Below are positions 18,002 to 26,788 of a stretch of 64,000 bases of DNA, piece by piece; position 1 is the first letter of the stretch; each line of letters starts with the position of its first letter. A program made the position numbers and the translations under genes. This DNA comes from Granulicella mallensis (GTDB lineage: Bacteria > Acidobacteriota > Terriglobia > Terriglobales > Acidobacteriaceae). The stretch lies in contig NZ_JACHIO010000005.1 in the NCBI RefSeq assembly GCF_014203225.1, forward strand, positions 186,001-250,000, given 5' to 3'. The notes beneath the pieces are model-generated. The model was given only the letters and a program-made list of their open reading frames with translations. It was not told the DNA's origin and searched no databases.

Positions 18002-18478
18002 GTGCAGGCGGCCCGTAAGCCGAATTTTGTTTTAGACGATCATTCCTCTAGGCGACGCATTACTGCGGCGCTCCAGCAACCTACCCGCAGGTTCCGGTCA
18101 GCATGCTTGCGCACACTCTGAGCCCTTCAACCTGGGCGCAACGGGCCGTTGCGCGACTGCCGACTGAAGAGGGTCGGCTGTCTCCCTGCCTATTTGGTCT
18201 TGCTCCGTGTGGGGTTTACCGTGCCGTTTGCATTACTGCGAACGCGGTGGGCTCTTACCCCACCCTTTCACCCTTACCGCAGACCGCTTGCATGAACGTG
18301 CCTCTTGCGAAGCCCGTTCAACAGCCTGAGGCGGTTTGCTTTCTGTTGCACTGGCCGTCCCCATACCTTGACGCATGGGTCCCGGACGTTATCCGGCACA
18401 CTGCCCTGCGGAGTTCGGACTTTCCTCCCCCTCCCGACAGCAAGCCGCGGGAGGCAGCGATCATCCGGCCGCCTGCAC
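18002..18478 (-). ncRNA. rnpB: RNase P RNA, bacterial class A
   Basis: The catalytic RNA that removes 5' leaders from tRNA precursors. On the minus strand the universally conserved GAGGAAAGTCCGAACTCC lies at 18427-18410, followed by the GCAGGGCAG box. The ends are set by the P1 helix: GTGCAGGCGGCC (18478-18467) pairs perfectly with GGCCGCCTGCAC (18013-18002). At about 477 nt it is longer than the usual 350-410 nt of class A, so some peripheral helices are enlarged. Apparent open frames inside are not coding. It lies between the propeller lipoprotein gene and mutY. Confidence 0.95.
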
Positions 18479-18534
18479 TCCTCTCAGTGTACGCCCCGAA
18501 GTACCCGTCACAAACCGGCAAGTAGACTAGGTCG

Positions 18535-19596
18535 ATGAAACAGGCTGTAGCAGGGACCGGTATCGCTCCTGAAATCGAAGTACCCGCGATTGAGTTTCGC
18601 CGGTTGTTGCTGGGCTGGTACCGCGAACACGCTCGCGTGCTCCCCTGGCGCGGGATCGACGACCCCTATGCGACGTGGCTGTCGGAGGTCATGCTGCAGC
18701 AGACACGCGTGGCCACGGTGATCGAGCGCTATCGCGAGTTCCTTACCCGCTTCCCCACGCTGCAGGCCCTGGCCGCAGCGGAAGAGAATGACGTGCTCGC
18801 CCTGTGGAGCGGGCTGGGCTACTACCGGCGCGCGCGCATGCTGCATCGCGGAGCCCAGTTTGTGGTGGGCGAACTGCATGGGGAGATGCCGCGCACAGCA
18901 GCGGAGTTGAAGGCCTTGCCGGGTGTCGGCGACTACACCGCCGCCGCGATTGCCAGCATCGCCTTCGGCGAGAGCGTGGCGGTGGTGGACGGCAACGTCG
19001 AACGCGTCCTGCTGCGCCTCATGGGACTGCCGGAAGAGCGGACAGGGCAGGGGCGCGCCCGGATCACGAAGGCGGCGCAGGCACTGGTGCCCGCCGCGGC
19101 GAAGCGCGGGGTCGGCAATCCTCCGGGAGACCACAACCAGGCCATGATGGAGCTGGGTGCGACGATCTGCACGCCGAAGTCGCCGTTATGTCTGCAGTGC
19201 CCGGTGGTTGGACTCTGCAGGACGCGGGGCGAACATGTAACCCCGGCGAGAGAGAAGCAGCGGAGCCGCAGTGTTGCCTATCTACTCGCGCGACGCGGGG
19301 AGAAGGTCCTGCTGGAGCGGCGTTCGGCCGAGGCCTCGCTGATGCCGGGCATGCTGGAGCTTCCACCGCTGCCGATGGATGCCGTTACGGCGTATGAGCC
19401 GCTGCTGCGGGTGAAGCACTCGATTACGAATACGAACTACGACGTGCAGGTCTTTGCGGAGAGCAAGCTGCGCGATGCGGTTCCTGCGGCGGCGAACGAT
19501 TTGATCTGGACGCCAGCGGCGAAGCTGCGTGAGCTGCCGCTGACAGGGCTCGCGCGCAAGGTGTTGCAGCGGGTGGGTGTGATGCTGCCGAAATAG
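18535..19596 (+). CDS. mutY: A/G-specific adenine glycosylase
   Basis: Base-excision repair enzyme that removes adenine mispaired with 8-oxoguanine. The 353-aa product has WLSEVMLQQTRVATVIERY near residue 50, the helix-hairpin-helix LKALPGVGDYTAAAI near 125-139, and the catalytic-region Asp in AVVDGNVERVLLR near 150. A [4Fe-4S] ligand set, C-x6-C-x2-C-x5-C (CTPKSPLCLQCPVVGLC), lies near 212-228. A NUDIX-like C-terminal domain (from about 245) recognises 8-oxoG. All expected parts are present at normal length. It stands divergent from rnpB with a short gap. Confidence 0.95.
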   Translation: MKQAVAGTGIAPEIEVPAIEFRRLLLGWYREHARVLPWRGIDDPYATWLSEVMLQQTRVATVIERYREFLTRFPTLQALAAAEENDVLALWSGLGYYRRARMLHRGAQFVVGELHGEMPRTAAELKALPGVGDYTAAAIASIAFGESVAVVDGNVERVLLRLMGLPEERTGQGRARITKAAQALVPAAAKRGVGNPPGDHNQAMMELGATICTPKSPLCLQCPVVGLCRTRGEHVTPAREKQRSRSVAYLLARRGEKVLLERRSAEASLMPGMLELPPLPMDAVTAYEPLLRVKHSITNTNYDVQVFAESKLRDAVPAAANDLIWTPAAKLRELPLTGLARKVLQRVGVMLPK

Positions 19597-19688
19597 CAAG
19601 GGCCGTGGTGGTCGACGTCTTTGCTGTTGCCTGTTTTTCGTCGTCGCTGTTGTTGCCGCCGCCTTTGCCTTTGCTGTTGCCGTTGTTT

Positions 19689-19875
19689 GTTTTTCGCCGT
19701 CATCCTGAGCCGTAGGCGAAGGACCCCCGCATTGGGGCCACCACAACCGCATAGGGCTACCCCGGCCTGACGATGTCAGGCTGGGTACAGATGCTTGGCG
19801 AGTAGCGTTCGCTCCAGTGGCATTGTGCAAAATGCGGGGGTCCTTCACCTACGGCTCAGGATGACGGCGAAAAAC
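19689..19875. repeat. Family A inverted repeat, copy 1
   Basis: Arms of about 45 bp: 19689-19733, which includes GTCATCCTGAGCCGTAGGCG and GACCCCCGCATT, and its near-perfect reverse complement at 19831-19875. The middle (about 97 bp) is unrelated to other copies. The 19597-19948 gap between mutY and the M28 peptidase gene holds nothing else except low-complexity TTGCTGTTGCC runs. Confidence 0.9.
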
Positions 19876-19948
19876 AAACAACAAGAGCACTGTATCGCCG
19901 CCTATACTGGCAATCAACCAGAAACACGCTGCAAAGGAAGACGTGACG

Positions 19949-21616
19949 ATGACGAAGTATTGGACGATGACAGCGCTGCTGCTGATGGCAGCGGGCATGA
20001 GCACAGGCAAAGCATTGAGCCAGACCCCGCTGAACACGGCGGAGAAGTCGGTAAGCTCAGACCGTATTCGCGAGCAGGACAAGTTCCTCTCCGACGATCT
20101 GCTCGAGGGGCGCTACCCAGGCCTGCGCGGCGGCGAGCTTGCAGCCCAGTACATCGCCACGCAGTTCGCGCTCGAAGGCCTGACTCCTGCTGGGGATAAC
20201 GGCACGTTCTTCCAGCAGGTAAACTTCGTCGGCATGAAGGTCAAGCCGGCGGAGACGTCCTTTACCCTGGAATCGGAGAAGGGCAAGCCCGTCCTGCTGA
20301 AGTTTGGTGACGACTTCGTCGTTACGAACCAGACACTGACCCCGGTCACGACGATTGACGCGCCGATCGTCTTCGTCGGCTACGGCGCTACAGCCCCGGA
20401 GTTCAACTGGGACGACTATGCGGGTGTCGACGTCAAGGGTAAGGTCATTCTCTGCATCGTCGGCGACCCACCCTCGGACGACCCGAAGTTCTTCGCGGGC
20501 AAGGCGCTGACCTACTACGGTCGCTGGACGTACAAGTTCGAGCAGGCGGCCCGCAAAGGCGCGGTAGGCGCGCTGATCATTCATCGCACCGATCTCGCGA
20601 GCTATGGCTGGGACGTGGTGAAGAACTCGAACTCCGGCGAGCGCACCGCGCTGCGCGATGACGCCAACCCACGCCTGCAGGCCGCGAGCTGGATTCATCT
20701 CGACGTGGCGCGCAAGCTGTTCGCGATGAGCGGACTCGATCTCGACAAAGAGTTTACGGCTGCGGGGCAGCGTGGTTTTCATGCGGTCGAGCTGCCCGTG
20801 CGGCTGAAGGCCACGGTGACCAGCACGGTGCGCCCGTTCCAGAGCCCGAACGTCGTCGCGATGCTGCCGGGACAGAACAAGGCCAGTGGCAAGCCTGACC
20901 AGGCGGTGCTCTATACGGCGCACTACGATCACCTCGGCTTCGTTCCGGGGATGCCGGGCGACAACATCTATAACGGCGCTGCCGACAACGGGACCGGCGT
21001 GGCGATGATCCTGGAGATGGCGCGGGCCTGGAAGCAGGTGCCGCCGAGTGACCTGCCGCACTCGGTGATCGTCGCAGCCGTTACGGCGGAAGAGCAGGGG
21101 CTGCTGGGCTCGGAGTATCTGGGCCAGCATCCGCCGGTGCCGGTCTCGCAGATCGCGCTCGACATCAACTACGACATGCTGCTGCCGATCGGCGTACAGC
21201 AGGAGATCAACGTCAACGGAGCGCAGCGCACGACGTTCTATCCCGAGGTGCAGGCGACGGCTAAACGCTTCGACCTGGCGATCGTGCCCGACCCTCGGCC
21301 CGAGGCGGGCAGCTATTATCGCAGCGATCACTTCAGCCTGTCGCGTGTAGGCATTCCGGCGTTCTCCGTCGACGCGGGCACGCTGTATGAGGGCCATGAT
21401 CACGCGTGGGGCGCCGCACAGGAGAAGAGCTTCAACGAGAACCACTATCACAACTTCAGCGATAACTTCGATCCGAACTGGGACTTCAAGGGAGACGCGA
21501 AGCTGGTGCGGTTCGGCATTGATCTTGGCTGGCAGGTGATCCACGCGCCGCACACGGTGGAGTGGAAGGCCGGCGATGAGTTCGAGGCCGCGCGCAAGGC
21601 GAGTGAAGGGAAGTAA
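19949..21616 (+). CDS. Secreted M28 family zinc metallopeptidase
   Basis: A 555-aa protein with a signal peptide (WTMTALLLMAAGMSTGKALSQ). A protease-associated (PA) domain spans about residues 110-270 (IDAPIVFVGYGATAPEFNWDDYAGVDVK region). The catalytic domain carries the M28 zinc signature: His and Asp of YTAHYDHLGF, the bridging Asp of GAADNGTG, and the Glu pair of AAVTAEEQGLLGSEY, with a late HFS...H segment. These enzymes are di-zinc aminopeptidases in the periplasm or outside the cell. ATG at 19949 is 10 nt past AAGGA; GTG at 19943 is a weaker alternative. Substrate specificity is unknown. Confidence 0.9.
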   Translation: MTKYWTMTALLLMAAGMSTGKALSQTPLNTAEKSVSSDRIREQDKFLSDDLLEGRYPGLRGGELAAQYIATQFALEGLTPAGDNGTFFQQVNFVGMKVKPAETSFTLESEKGKPVLLKFGDDFVVTNQTLTPVTTIDAPIVFVGYGATAPEFNWDDYAGVDVKGKVILCIVGDPPSDDPKFFAGKALTYYGRWTYKFEQAARKGAVGALIIHRTDLASYGWDVVKNSNSGERTALRDDANPRLQAASWIHLDVARKLFAMSGLDLDKEFTAAGQRGFHAVELPVRLKATVTSTVRPFQSPNVVAMLPGQNKASGKPDQAVLYTAHYDHLGFVPGMPGDNIYNGAADNGTGVAMILEMARAWKQVPPSDLPHSVIVAAVTAEEQGLLGSEYLGQHPPVPVSQIALDINYDMLLPIGVQQEINVNGAQRTTFYPEVQATAKRFDLAIVPDPRPEAGSYYRSDHFSLSRVGIPAFSVDAGTLYEGHDHAWGAAQEKSFNENHYHNFSDNFDPNWDFKGDAKLVRFGIDLGWQVIHAPHTVEWKAGDEFEAARKASEGK

Positions 21617-21652
21617 GGGCGACCTATCCTTTGTCCAGTGTTCAGGTCACCC

Positions 21653-21838
21653 GTTTTTCGTCGTCATCCTGAAGCGTAGCTGAAGGACCCCCGCATTCGT
21701 GGTGGCACAACCGCATGGGGCCACCACGAACAAACAATGTTGGGCCGAGCTAATTGGCCAGCGAGCAGCATTTGCTCCAGTGGCATCGTGCAGAATGCGG
21801 GGGTCCTTCGCCTATGGCTCAGGATGACGACGAAAAAC
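21653..21838. repeat. Family A inverted repeat, copy 2
   Basis: Left arm 21653-21697 and right arm from 21793 to 21838 match copy 1 closely (TTTTTCGTCGTCATCCTG, GACCCCCGCATT). It separates the convergent M28 peptidase and DUF3592-like genes; its right end is 14 nt from the stop codon of the latter. Confidence 0.88.
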
Positions 21839-21851
21839 AAGCAACGACGAA

Positions 21852-22319
21852 CTACTCTTTCGGCTCACTGGAACCCTGCCGCAGCCACAACCCGCTCCAG
21901 CTCTCGGAGACGAGGATACTGTTGCCGGGGTTGCGTGGGTCGTAGCGCACCTGCACCGCCTGGTCCAGCCGGAAGCCGCGCACGCGTTCGGGCAGACGTG
22001 AGACATCCTGCGCACAGTTATACGTCACGCCGGCGAGGCGGTAGCTGTAGAACAGGACCTCGGGTGTGGGCGAAAGGCTCTCCTCACCATTAAGCGAGCG
22101 GGCGTCAACAAGGTAGCCGTCGGTAATGCGTCCGCTCATGGCGATCAGCTCGCAGCGACGGCGCTCCAACTCATCGGCTGAAGGACGAAGGCGTCGAACG
22201 ACCCACCAGGCGATGCCAGAGGCAAGGACGATACCTGCAACAATGCCGCCGATCAGGCGCGGGGCCTGTCGAATCTGGCCATCGAAAACGTGCACGAGGT
22301 CATGGAAATAGGGCTTCAC
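21852..22319 (-). CDS. DUF3592-like membrane-anchored protein
   Basis: About 155 aa if the GTG at 22319 is the start. Residues 18-38 (LIGGIVAGIVLASGIAWWVV) are one transmembrane segment; the rest is a soluble domain with PEVLFYSYRLAGVTYNCAQDV and VQVRYDPRNPGNSILVSE. That pattern, beta strands ending in V.YDPRNP..S, is the DUF3592 fold, of unknown function. Upstream in-frame sequence to 22601 lies in a family B repeat and is not family-like, so a longer start is rejected, although the GTG has no strong Shine-Dalgarno sequence. It is divergent from hslV across the repeat. Confidence 0.65.
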   Translation of the reverse strand: MKPYFHDLVHVFDGQIRQAPRLIGGIVAGIVLASGIAWWVVRRLRPSADELERRRCELIAMSGRITDGYLVDARSLNGEESLSPTPEVLFYSYRLAGVTYNCAQDVSRLPERVRGFRLDQAVQVRYDPRNPGNSILVSESWSGLWLRQGSSEPKE

Positions 22320-22410
22320 GGCTTGGGGAAAGAATAGCGCAGAGATTTGTTTTCTGGATGAAAGGTGAGCCAAGTATGGTTCGCGCCTGACGATGTTTTT
22401 GCTGCTGCCG

Positions 22411-22602
22411 TTGCTGTTGCTTTTCTGGTTGTCATTCCGAGCGTAGCGAGCGAACCTGCTGTCTCCCGTTTTTCGTTTGTACTGCCCAGAAAATATAGGC
22501 GAAATCAAGAAGGCATAGGTTGAATTGGCACGAGTTAAGAACGGGAGGAAGCAGGTTCGCTCGGCTTCGCCTCGGAATGACAACCAGAAAAGCAACAGCA
22601 AC
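22411..22602. repeat. Family B inverted repeat, copy 1
   Basis: Left arm from TTGCTGTTGCTTTTCTGGTT through GTCATTCCGAGCGTAGCGAG; right arm ends at 22602 with the reverse complement (CTCGGAATGACAACCAGAAA...). Arms are about 65 bp with a few mismatches and a short centre. It occupies the divergent space between the DUF3592-like gene and hslV, so the hslV promoter must lie at or past its right end (a TATACT box is at 22632-22637). Confidence 0.88.
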
Positions 22603-22658
22603 GAAAATCAAGCCCCACAACCCCAAACCCCACGGCGATATACTGCCCTGTGCGACCT

Positions 22659-23273
22659 ATGCGAAAAAATATTGCGAAAACAGACAGAAACGGCCACCCG
22701 CTCGACCTAGGCGAAGGCCGCCGCGTGCGCTCGACGACGGTCATCTGCGTGCGCCGCGGCGACTCGATGGTGATGGCGGCCGACGGCCAGGTGACCCTTG
22801 GATCGACGGTCATGAAGCATTCGGCGAAGAAGATCCGCCGCCTCTACAACGAAAAGATCCTCGCCGGATTTGCGGGTTCGACGGCGGATGCCTTCTCGCT
22901 GTTTACGCGCTTCGAGGCCAAGCTGGAGCAGTATGGCGGCAATCTCGGGCGTTCGGCGGTAGAGCTCGCCAAGGACTGGCGCACCGACAAGCTGCTGCGC
23001 CAGTTGCAGGCGCTCCTGATCGTCGCCGACACCAAGCAGATGTTCCTGCTGAGTGGCGATGGCGACGTCATCGAGCCCGACGCGGTGGCAGACGGCCTGA
23101 TTGCGACCATCGGCTCGGGCGGAAGCTTTGCGCTGGCCGCCGCGACCGCGCTGATGGAGAACACGCAGATGACCGCGCGCGAGATCGTCGAACGCAGCAT
23201 GAAGATCGCGGCGGAGATCTGTATCTACTCGAACCAGAGCGTGACCATCGAAGAGTTGAAGGCGGCGGAGTAG
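22659..23273 (+). CDS. hslV: ATP-dependent protease subunit HslV (ClpQ)
   Basis: Peptidase subunit of the HslUV protease, an N-terminal-nucleophile hydrolase forming two stacked hexamers in the cytosol. The 204-aa product aligns by eye with E. coli HslV from STTVICVRR onward ([68 protein letters not shown]). The catalytic threonine is therefore about residue 25, behind a basic leader ([13 protein letters not shown]...), instead of directly after Met. ATG at 22659 is used; GTG at 22650 and GTG at 22725 are in frame, and the last would give MRSTTV. First gene of the hslV-X-hslU group. Confidence 0.93.
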   Translation: MRKNIAKTDRNGHPLDLGEGRRVRSTTVICVRRGDSMVMAADGQVTLGSTVMKHSAKKIRRLYNEKILAGFAGSTADAFSLFTRFEAKLEQYGGNLGRSAVELAKDWRTDKLLRQLQALLIVADTKQMFLLSGDGDVIEPDAVADGLIATIGSGGSFALAAATALMENTQMTAREIVERSMKIAAEICIYSNQSVTIEELKAAE

Positions 23274-23302
23274 CCGCCGGGATTGAAATTCAAGGAGACT
23301 CC

Positions 23303-23815
23303 ATGCTGCGCTTAGCTAAATGCATTCTTTTTGCCGGAGCTGTCCTCGGCCTGGCCGCTTTCTCGCCCTCTCTGACGGCACAGCGCAAGGCCGCACCGGT
23401 GAACTCCTCCTCCGCGCCGGTGCCTGCGCCGATCCTGCAGGGCAAGAAGGCGTTCATCTCCTTTGAGCTGGGCGATGTCAGCTCGTTCCCTTCGACCTAC
23501 AGTGGCGGCCCGGAGCGCGCCTACAACGAGTTCTTCCAGGGCATGCAGGCGTGGGGGCGATACGAGCTTGTCGCCGACCCGAAGGACGCGGACGTCATCT
23601 TTGCAATCCGGTTTGTCGACACGCCGGGACTCAGCAACCCGCAGATTCGGGTGGGGATCACCGACTCGCGCGGACGGGTCTCCCTGTGGGGCTTTGCCGA
23701 GGAGATCAACGGCGCGTTTCGCAAGAAGAGCCGTGACGCCGCCTTCTCGGCCGCAATCGACCAGGTCATCAACGACGTGAAGCTGCTGGTGCAGCCGAAC
23801 GACGCACATCCATAG
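23303..23815 (+). CDS. Secreted protein of unknown function between hslV and hslU
   Basis: A 170-aa product starting at ATG 23303, 5 nt after AAGGAG. Residues 1-26 are a signal peptide ([20 protein letters not shown]..., cleavage near LTAQ). The mature part is small and mixed alpha/beta: [70 protein letters not shown]. The last elements resemble periplasmic domains that report on a resistance or transport ratio, but I do not recognise the family. It lies 29 nt after hslV and 44 nt before hslU on the same strand, so it is probably cotranscribed with a cytosolic protease although it is exported. Confidence 0.8.
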   Translation: MLRLAKCILFAGAVLGLAAFSPSLTAQRKAAPVNSSSAPVPAPILQGKKAFISFELGDVSSFPSTYSGGPERAYNEFFQGMQAWGRYELVADPKDADVIFAIRFVDTPGLSNPQIRVGITDSRGRVSLWGFAEEINGAFRKKSRDAAFSAAIDQVINDVKLLVQPNDAHP

Positions 23816-23859
23816 CCTGCACGCAGGCAAGTTTTGCAAGAAAGAAGAACCCTAGAATT

Positions 23860-25467
23860 ATGGCAATCTATCTACCCGGAACGGCTGAAGACCAGGCACT
23901 CGCGCTCGATGAGATGACGCCGCGCGAGATCGTGGCGGAGCTCGACAAGTATGTCGTCGGCCAGGCCGCCGCGAAGCGAGCAGTCGCTATTGCGCTGCGT
24001 AACCGTTCGCGCCGGCAGAAGCTTCCGCCTGAACTCGCCGAAGAGATCATGCCGAAGAACATCCTCATGATCGGCTCGACCGGCGTAGGTAAGACCGAGA
24101 TCGCGCGGCGGCTGGCGAAGCTTACGAACTCGCCGTTTCTCAAGATCGAAGCCTCGAAGTTCACCGAGGTCGGCTACGTGGGGCGCGATGTCGAATCGAT
24201 GGTGCGCGACCTCGTCGAGATCGGCATCGACATGGTGCGCGAGGAGAAGCTCGACGAGATTGAAGACCGCGCCGAGCTGGCTGCCGAAGACCGTCTGGTC
24301 GATCTGCTCGTGCAGCAGGGATCGCCGAGCACTCCAGCTACAGAGACAGGCCCGCCTGTACCTCGGCTGGTAGTGGCGACAAGCGAAGAGCAGCTTCCTC
24401 CCGAGGTGATCGAGATGGCACTGCACCTCAGCGGGCAGAAGCCGCCTGTTGCCGAAGGGGCACCCAATGCCTCTCCGGCCCTGGCTGTAGTGCCTAAGAC
24501 CGATGCAGAACGGGCTCGCGAAAAGGACAGGCTGCGCCAGCAGTTTCGCGAAGGCCGGCTCGACGACCGCATGGTCGAGATTGAGACTCGTGACCGCAAC
24601 ATGCCGCAGATTGAGTTCATCAGCAACCAGCCGCCGGAGGACATGGACTCAAGCGGGATGAAGGAGATGCTCTCCGGCATGTTCGGCCAGCGCACGCGCA
24701 AGCGGCCGATGAAGGTGGTCGAGGCCTTCGACTATCTCGTGCAGGAGGAAGAAGGCCGCCTGCTCGACATGGACCAGGTCACCCGCCTGGCGATCGAGCG
24801 CGTTGAGGACTCCGGTATGGTGTTCCTCGACGAGATCGACAAGATCGCCGGACGCGAGGGCGGCCACGGCCCGGACATCAGCCGCGAGGGCGTGCAGCGC
24901 GACATCCTTCCCATCGTGGAAGGGACGACCGTCAACACGAAGTACGGCATGGTCGCGACGGACCACATCCTCTTCATCGCGGCTGGTGCGTTTCATGTGT
25001 CGAAGCCCAGCGATCTCATCCCGGAGCTGCAGGGGCGCTTTCCTATTCGCGTGGAACTCCAGCCGCTGACGGTGGCCGACTTCCTGCGCATCCTTACCGA
25101 GCCACGGGCGTCTCTGGTGAAGCAGGCGACAGCGCTGCTCGAAACCGAGGGCCTCACCCTGGAGTTTGCTCCCGAGGCACTGGAGGAGATGGCCAACTTT
25201 GCCTTCCAGGTGAATGAGACGACGGAGAACATCGGCGCACGGCGGCTGCATACCATCATGGAGAAGGTGCTGGACGAGATCAGCTTCCAGGCTCCTGATC
25301 TGGTGAAGTCCACGGAGCCGGTCGCCGGGGCAAAGCCCGTGCCTACCCTCCTGGAACGCACAACGGACAAGGGCACGCAGCGCGTGCTGCGCGTTGAGCG
25401 CGAGTACGTGCAGCAGCAGGTTGCCGACATCGTGAAGAACCAGGACCTGAGCCGGTATATCTTGTAG
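23860..25467 (+). CDS. hslU: ATP-dependent protease ATPase subunit HslU (ClpY)
   Basis: AAA+ unfoldase that feeds substrates to HslV. The 535-aa product has the HslU N-terminus ([23 protein letters not shown]), Walker A GSTGVGKT at residues 72-79, and Walker [12 protein letters not shown] near 322. The arginine-containing GRFPIRVEL follows near 390, and the C-terminal tail, which inserts into HslV, ends LSRYIL. It is about 90 residues longer than E. coli HslU. The excess is in the I-domain (about residues 140-270), which contains a Pro/Ala-rich stretch ([15 protein letters not shown]...). Otherwise complete. An inverted repeat at 25549-25575 may end the operon. Confidence 0.95.
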   Translation: MAIYLPGTAEDQALALDEMTPREIVAELDKYVVGQAAAKRAVAIALRNRSRRQKLPPELAEEIMPKNILMIGSTGVGKTEIARRLAKLTNSPFLKIEASKFTEVGYVGRDVESMVRDLVEIGIDMVREEKLDEIEDRAELAAEDRLVDLLVQQGSPSTPATETGPPVPRLVVATSEEQLPPEVIEMALHLSGQKPPVAEGAPNASPALAVVPKTDAERAREKDRLRQQFREGRLDDRMVEIETRDRNMPQIEFISNQPPEDMDSSGMKEMLSGMFGQRTRKRPMKVVEAFDYLVQEEEGRLLDMDQVTRLAIERVEDSGMVFLDEIDKIAGREGGHGPDISREGVQRDILPIVEGTTVNTKYGMVATDHILFIAAGAFHVSKPSDLIPELQGRFPIRVELQPLTVADFLRILTEPRASLVKQATALLETEGLTLEFAPEALEEMANFAFQVNETTENIGARRLHTIMEKVLDEISFQAPDLVKSTEPVAGAKPVPTLLERTTDKGTQRVLRVEREYVQQQVADIVKNQDLSRYIL

Positions 25468-25471
25468 AACT

Positions 25472-25515
25472 TGCCTTTGCTTTTCTGGTTGTCATTCCCG
25501 CAGGGAATCTGCTTC
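25472..25515. repeat. Family B half-copy after hslU
   Basis: TTGCCTTTGCTTTTCTGGTT followed by GTCATTCCCGCAGGGAATCT matches the left end of the family B arms at 22411 and 59786, but no matching right arm follows. A degraded or solo copy. Confidence 0.6.
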
Positions 25516-25548
25516 TCGAATTACCACAACTTTAGAAGTAAGGAACGG

Positions 25549-25575
25549 AAGGGGCACGATTCAATCGTGCCCCTT
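25549..25575 (+). terminator. Hairpin after hslU
   Basis: AAGGGGCACGAT and ATCGTGCCCCTT form a perfect 12-bp stem with a 3-nt loop 80 nt after the hslU stop. The sequence after the stem is CGTCC, not a U tract, so it may act with Rho or only stabilise the 3' end. Confidence 0.55.
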
Positions 25576-25627
25576 CGTCCGTGCGGGTGCCTCGTATCTG
25601 TGCCTAACCAAATCCCAATCTATCCAG

Positions 25628-25663
25628 TTGACAGCCTAAATCTACATATATAGATTTAATCCC
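25628..25663 (+). promoter_or_regulatory. padR promoter with overlapping 22-bp palindromic operator
   Basis: TTGACA at 25628-25633 is a perfect -35. A perfect inverted repeat follows, TAAATCTA (25637-25644) and TAGATTTA (25651-25658), around CATATA. With a 17-nt spacer the -10 would be TAGATT at 25651-25656, inside the right half-site. The start codon at 25664 is then about 7 nt further, so the transcript would have little or no leader. A PadR dimer on the palindrome would block its own promoter. Confidence 0.75.
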
Positions 25664-25972
25664 ATGAAGCTGCGTAAGTCACCGCAAACCACACTCGTGC
25701 TGGCTGAGTTTCTTCAATGCGAGCAGGAGTGGCGCTACGGCTACGACATCAGCCGCAACACAGGGCTGAAGTCAGGGACGCTGTACCCGATCCTGATGCG
25801 GCTGGCAGAGCACCACATGTTGGAGACTAGCTGGGAGGCCACGGAGACAGGCCGCCCGCCGCGCCACATGTATAAGCTGACGAACGACGGCTTGCGGTAC
25901 GCGCGTGAGCAGGTGAGCGCTGCTTCTGTACAGTCTGCGGGGCAACCAGCATTCGGTGGGGTGACAGCCTAA
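25664..25972 (+). CDS. PadR family transcriptional repressor
   Basis: A 102-aa winged-helix regulator. SPQTTLVLAEFLQ is helix 1, WRYGYDISRNTGLKSGTLYPILMRLAEHHMLE is the helix-turn-helix with the PadR hallmark SGTLYPIL, and GRPPRHMYKLTNDGLRYA is the wing. The short C-terminus provides the dimer helix. PadR proteins bind inverted repeats and are released by small molecules or other signals; here the likely operator is the palindrome at 25637-25658. Its stop codon shares one base with the start of the membrane-protein gene at 25972 (TAATG), so the two form an operon and the partner is the probable regulated target. Confidence 0.92.
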   Translation: MKLRKSPQTTLVLAEFLQCEQEWRYGYDISRNTGLKSGTLYPILMRLAEHHMLETSWEATETGRPPRHMYKLTNDGLRYAREQVSAASVQSAGQPAFGGVTA

Positions 25973-26664
25973 TGACTCTCGTTCGCAAATTGGCGCTTAA
26001 GGTTTCGAATACGGTCGTACGCTTCGCCTCACCCGGTTGCAAGGAGTGGGCAGAAGGGCTGGCGCGCGAAGTTGATTTTGTTGAAAGCGATTGGGGTGCA
26101 TTGCTCTGGGCGCTTGGCAGTGCGCGGGTTCTGTTCGACTACCGGGAAGCGCCTGTCGATTCGCTCTACGAGCTCTCTCGTGTGGCACAGCGGTTTGCAG
26201 AGGTAACACGCCGCGGAAATATAGCCTGGGGCATCCTGTTTTCGCATGGCTTTATCTATAGTGACCGGCTCTCCCACGCGACAAACTTGTCGGAGCGCGT
26301 TGGCTGCAGCCTGGTTATGTTCGGTGCGATCTCAATGGGGATGATTTCGTTAATTCAGTGGCGCAATAGGACAAAGGTGCCGCCGGACGACGATATTACA
26401 GCGCTCATCCGGTTTTACAGATCGAGGCTCGAATATATGCGAGATCTCTACCGTTCTCCCAAGGCGTGGATTACTGGTGTTGCCTTTCTCGCCTATAGCG
26501 TCGGCCTGATGCTGGCTGAGCGGGGTGGAGTTCGCGTGCATCCGGGCCGGGATGTGGTTATCGGTCTTTTATGGATAGGTGTGGCGCTGCTGTTTTTGCA
26601 TACGCGGCGAATCAACCGGAGACGGCTGGAGCGCTTGGAAGTGCTGCTCGCGGAGAGATCTTAA
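25972..26664 (+). CDS. Membrane protein encoded with PadR, unknown function
   Basis: A 230-aa product. Residues 1-100 appear soluble, with EWAEGLAREVDFVESDWGAL and ALGSARVLFDYR. Three hydrophobic segments follow near residues 108-128 (VGCSLVMFGAISMGMISLI), 163-182 (AWITGVAFLAYSVGLMLA) and 195-212 (VVIGLLWIGVALLFLH), and the C-terminus is a basic helix (RRINRRRLERLEVLL). No known catalytic motif is seen. Translational coupling to padR suggests a membrane-stress or transport-linked role under PadR control, but this is inference from context only. Confidence 0.75.
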   Translation: MTLVRKLALKVSNTVVRFASPGCKEWAEGLAREVDFVESDWGALLWALGSARVLFDYREAPVDSLYELSRVAQRFAEVTRRGNIAWGILFSHGFIYSDRLSHATNLSERVGCSLVMFGAISMGMISLIQWRNRTKVPPDDDITALIRFYRSRLEYMRDLYRSPKAWITGVAFLAYSVGLMLAERGGVRVHPGRDVVIGLLWIGVALLFLHTRRINRRRLERLEVLLAERS

Positions 26665-26788
26665 ACGGTCTTCGCGGACCGGCCACATTGCCTAGGTGTC
26701 TGCCAATACGAGAGTAGCCGTAGGATGGCGTCAAAAATTAAACAACAGCCGCTACCCTATACTTGTGCCATCCGCACAGGGGAGTTTC

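Noticed and set aside
18103..18538. Open frames overlapping the RNase P gene
   Set aside because: They lie inside the structured RNA, whose conserved elements and P1 pairing explain the sequence. No start site or protein family supports them.
20057..21553. 498-codon minus-strand frame inside the M28 peptidase gene
   Set aside because: Its composition (Arg/His/Val-rich) shows no family motif, while the plus strand encodes a complete metallopeptidase.
22520..23302. Plus-strand frame extending upstream of the hslV-hslU intermediate gene
   Set aside because: This frame runs through hslV in a different register. The signal peptide and SD at 23292-23297 place the real start at 23303.
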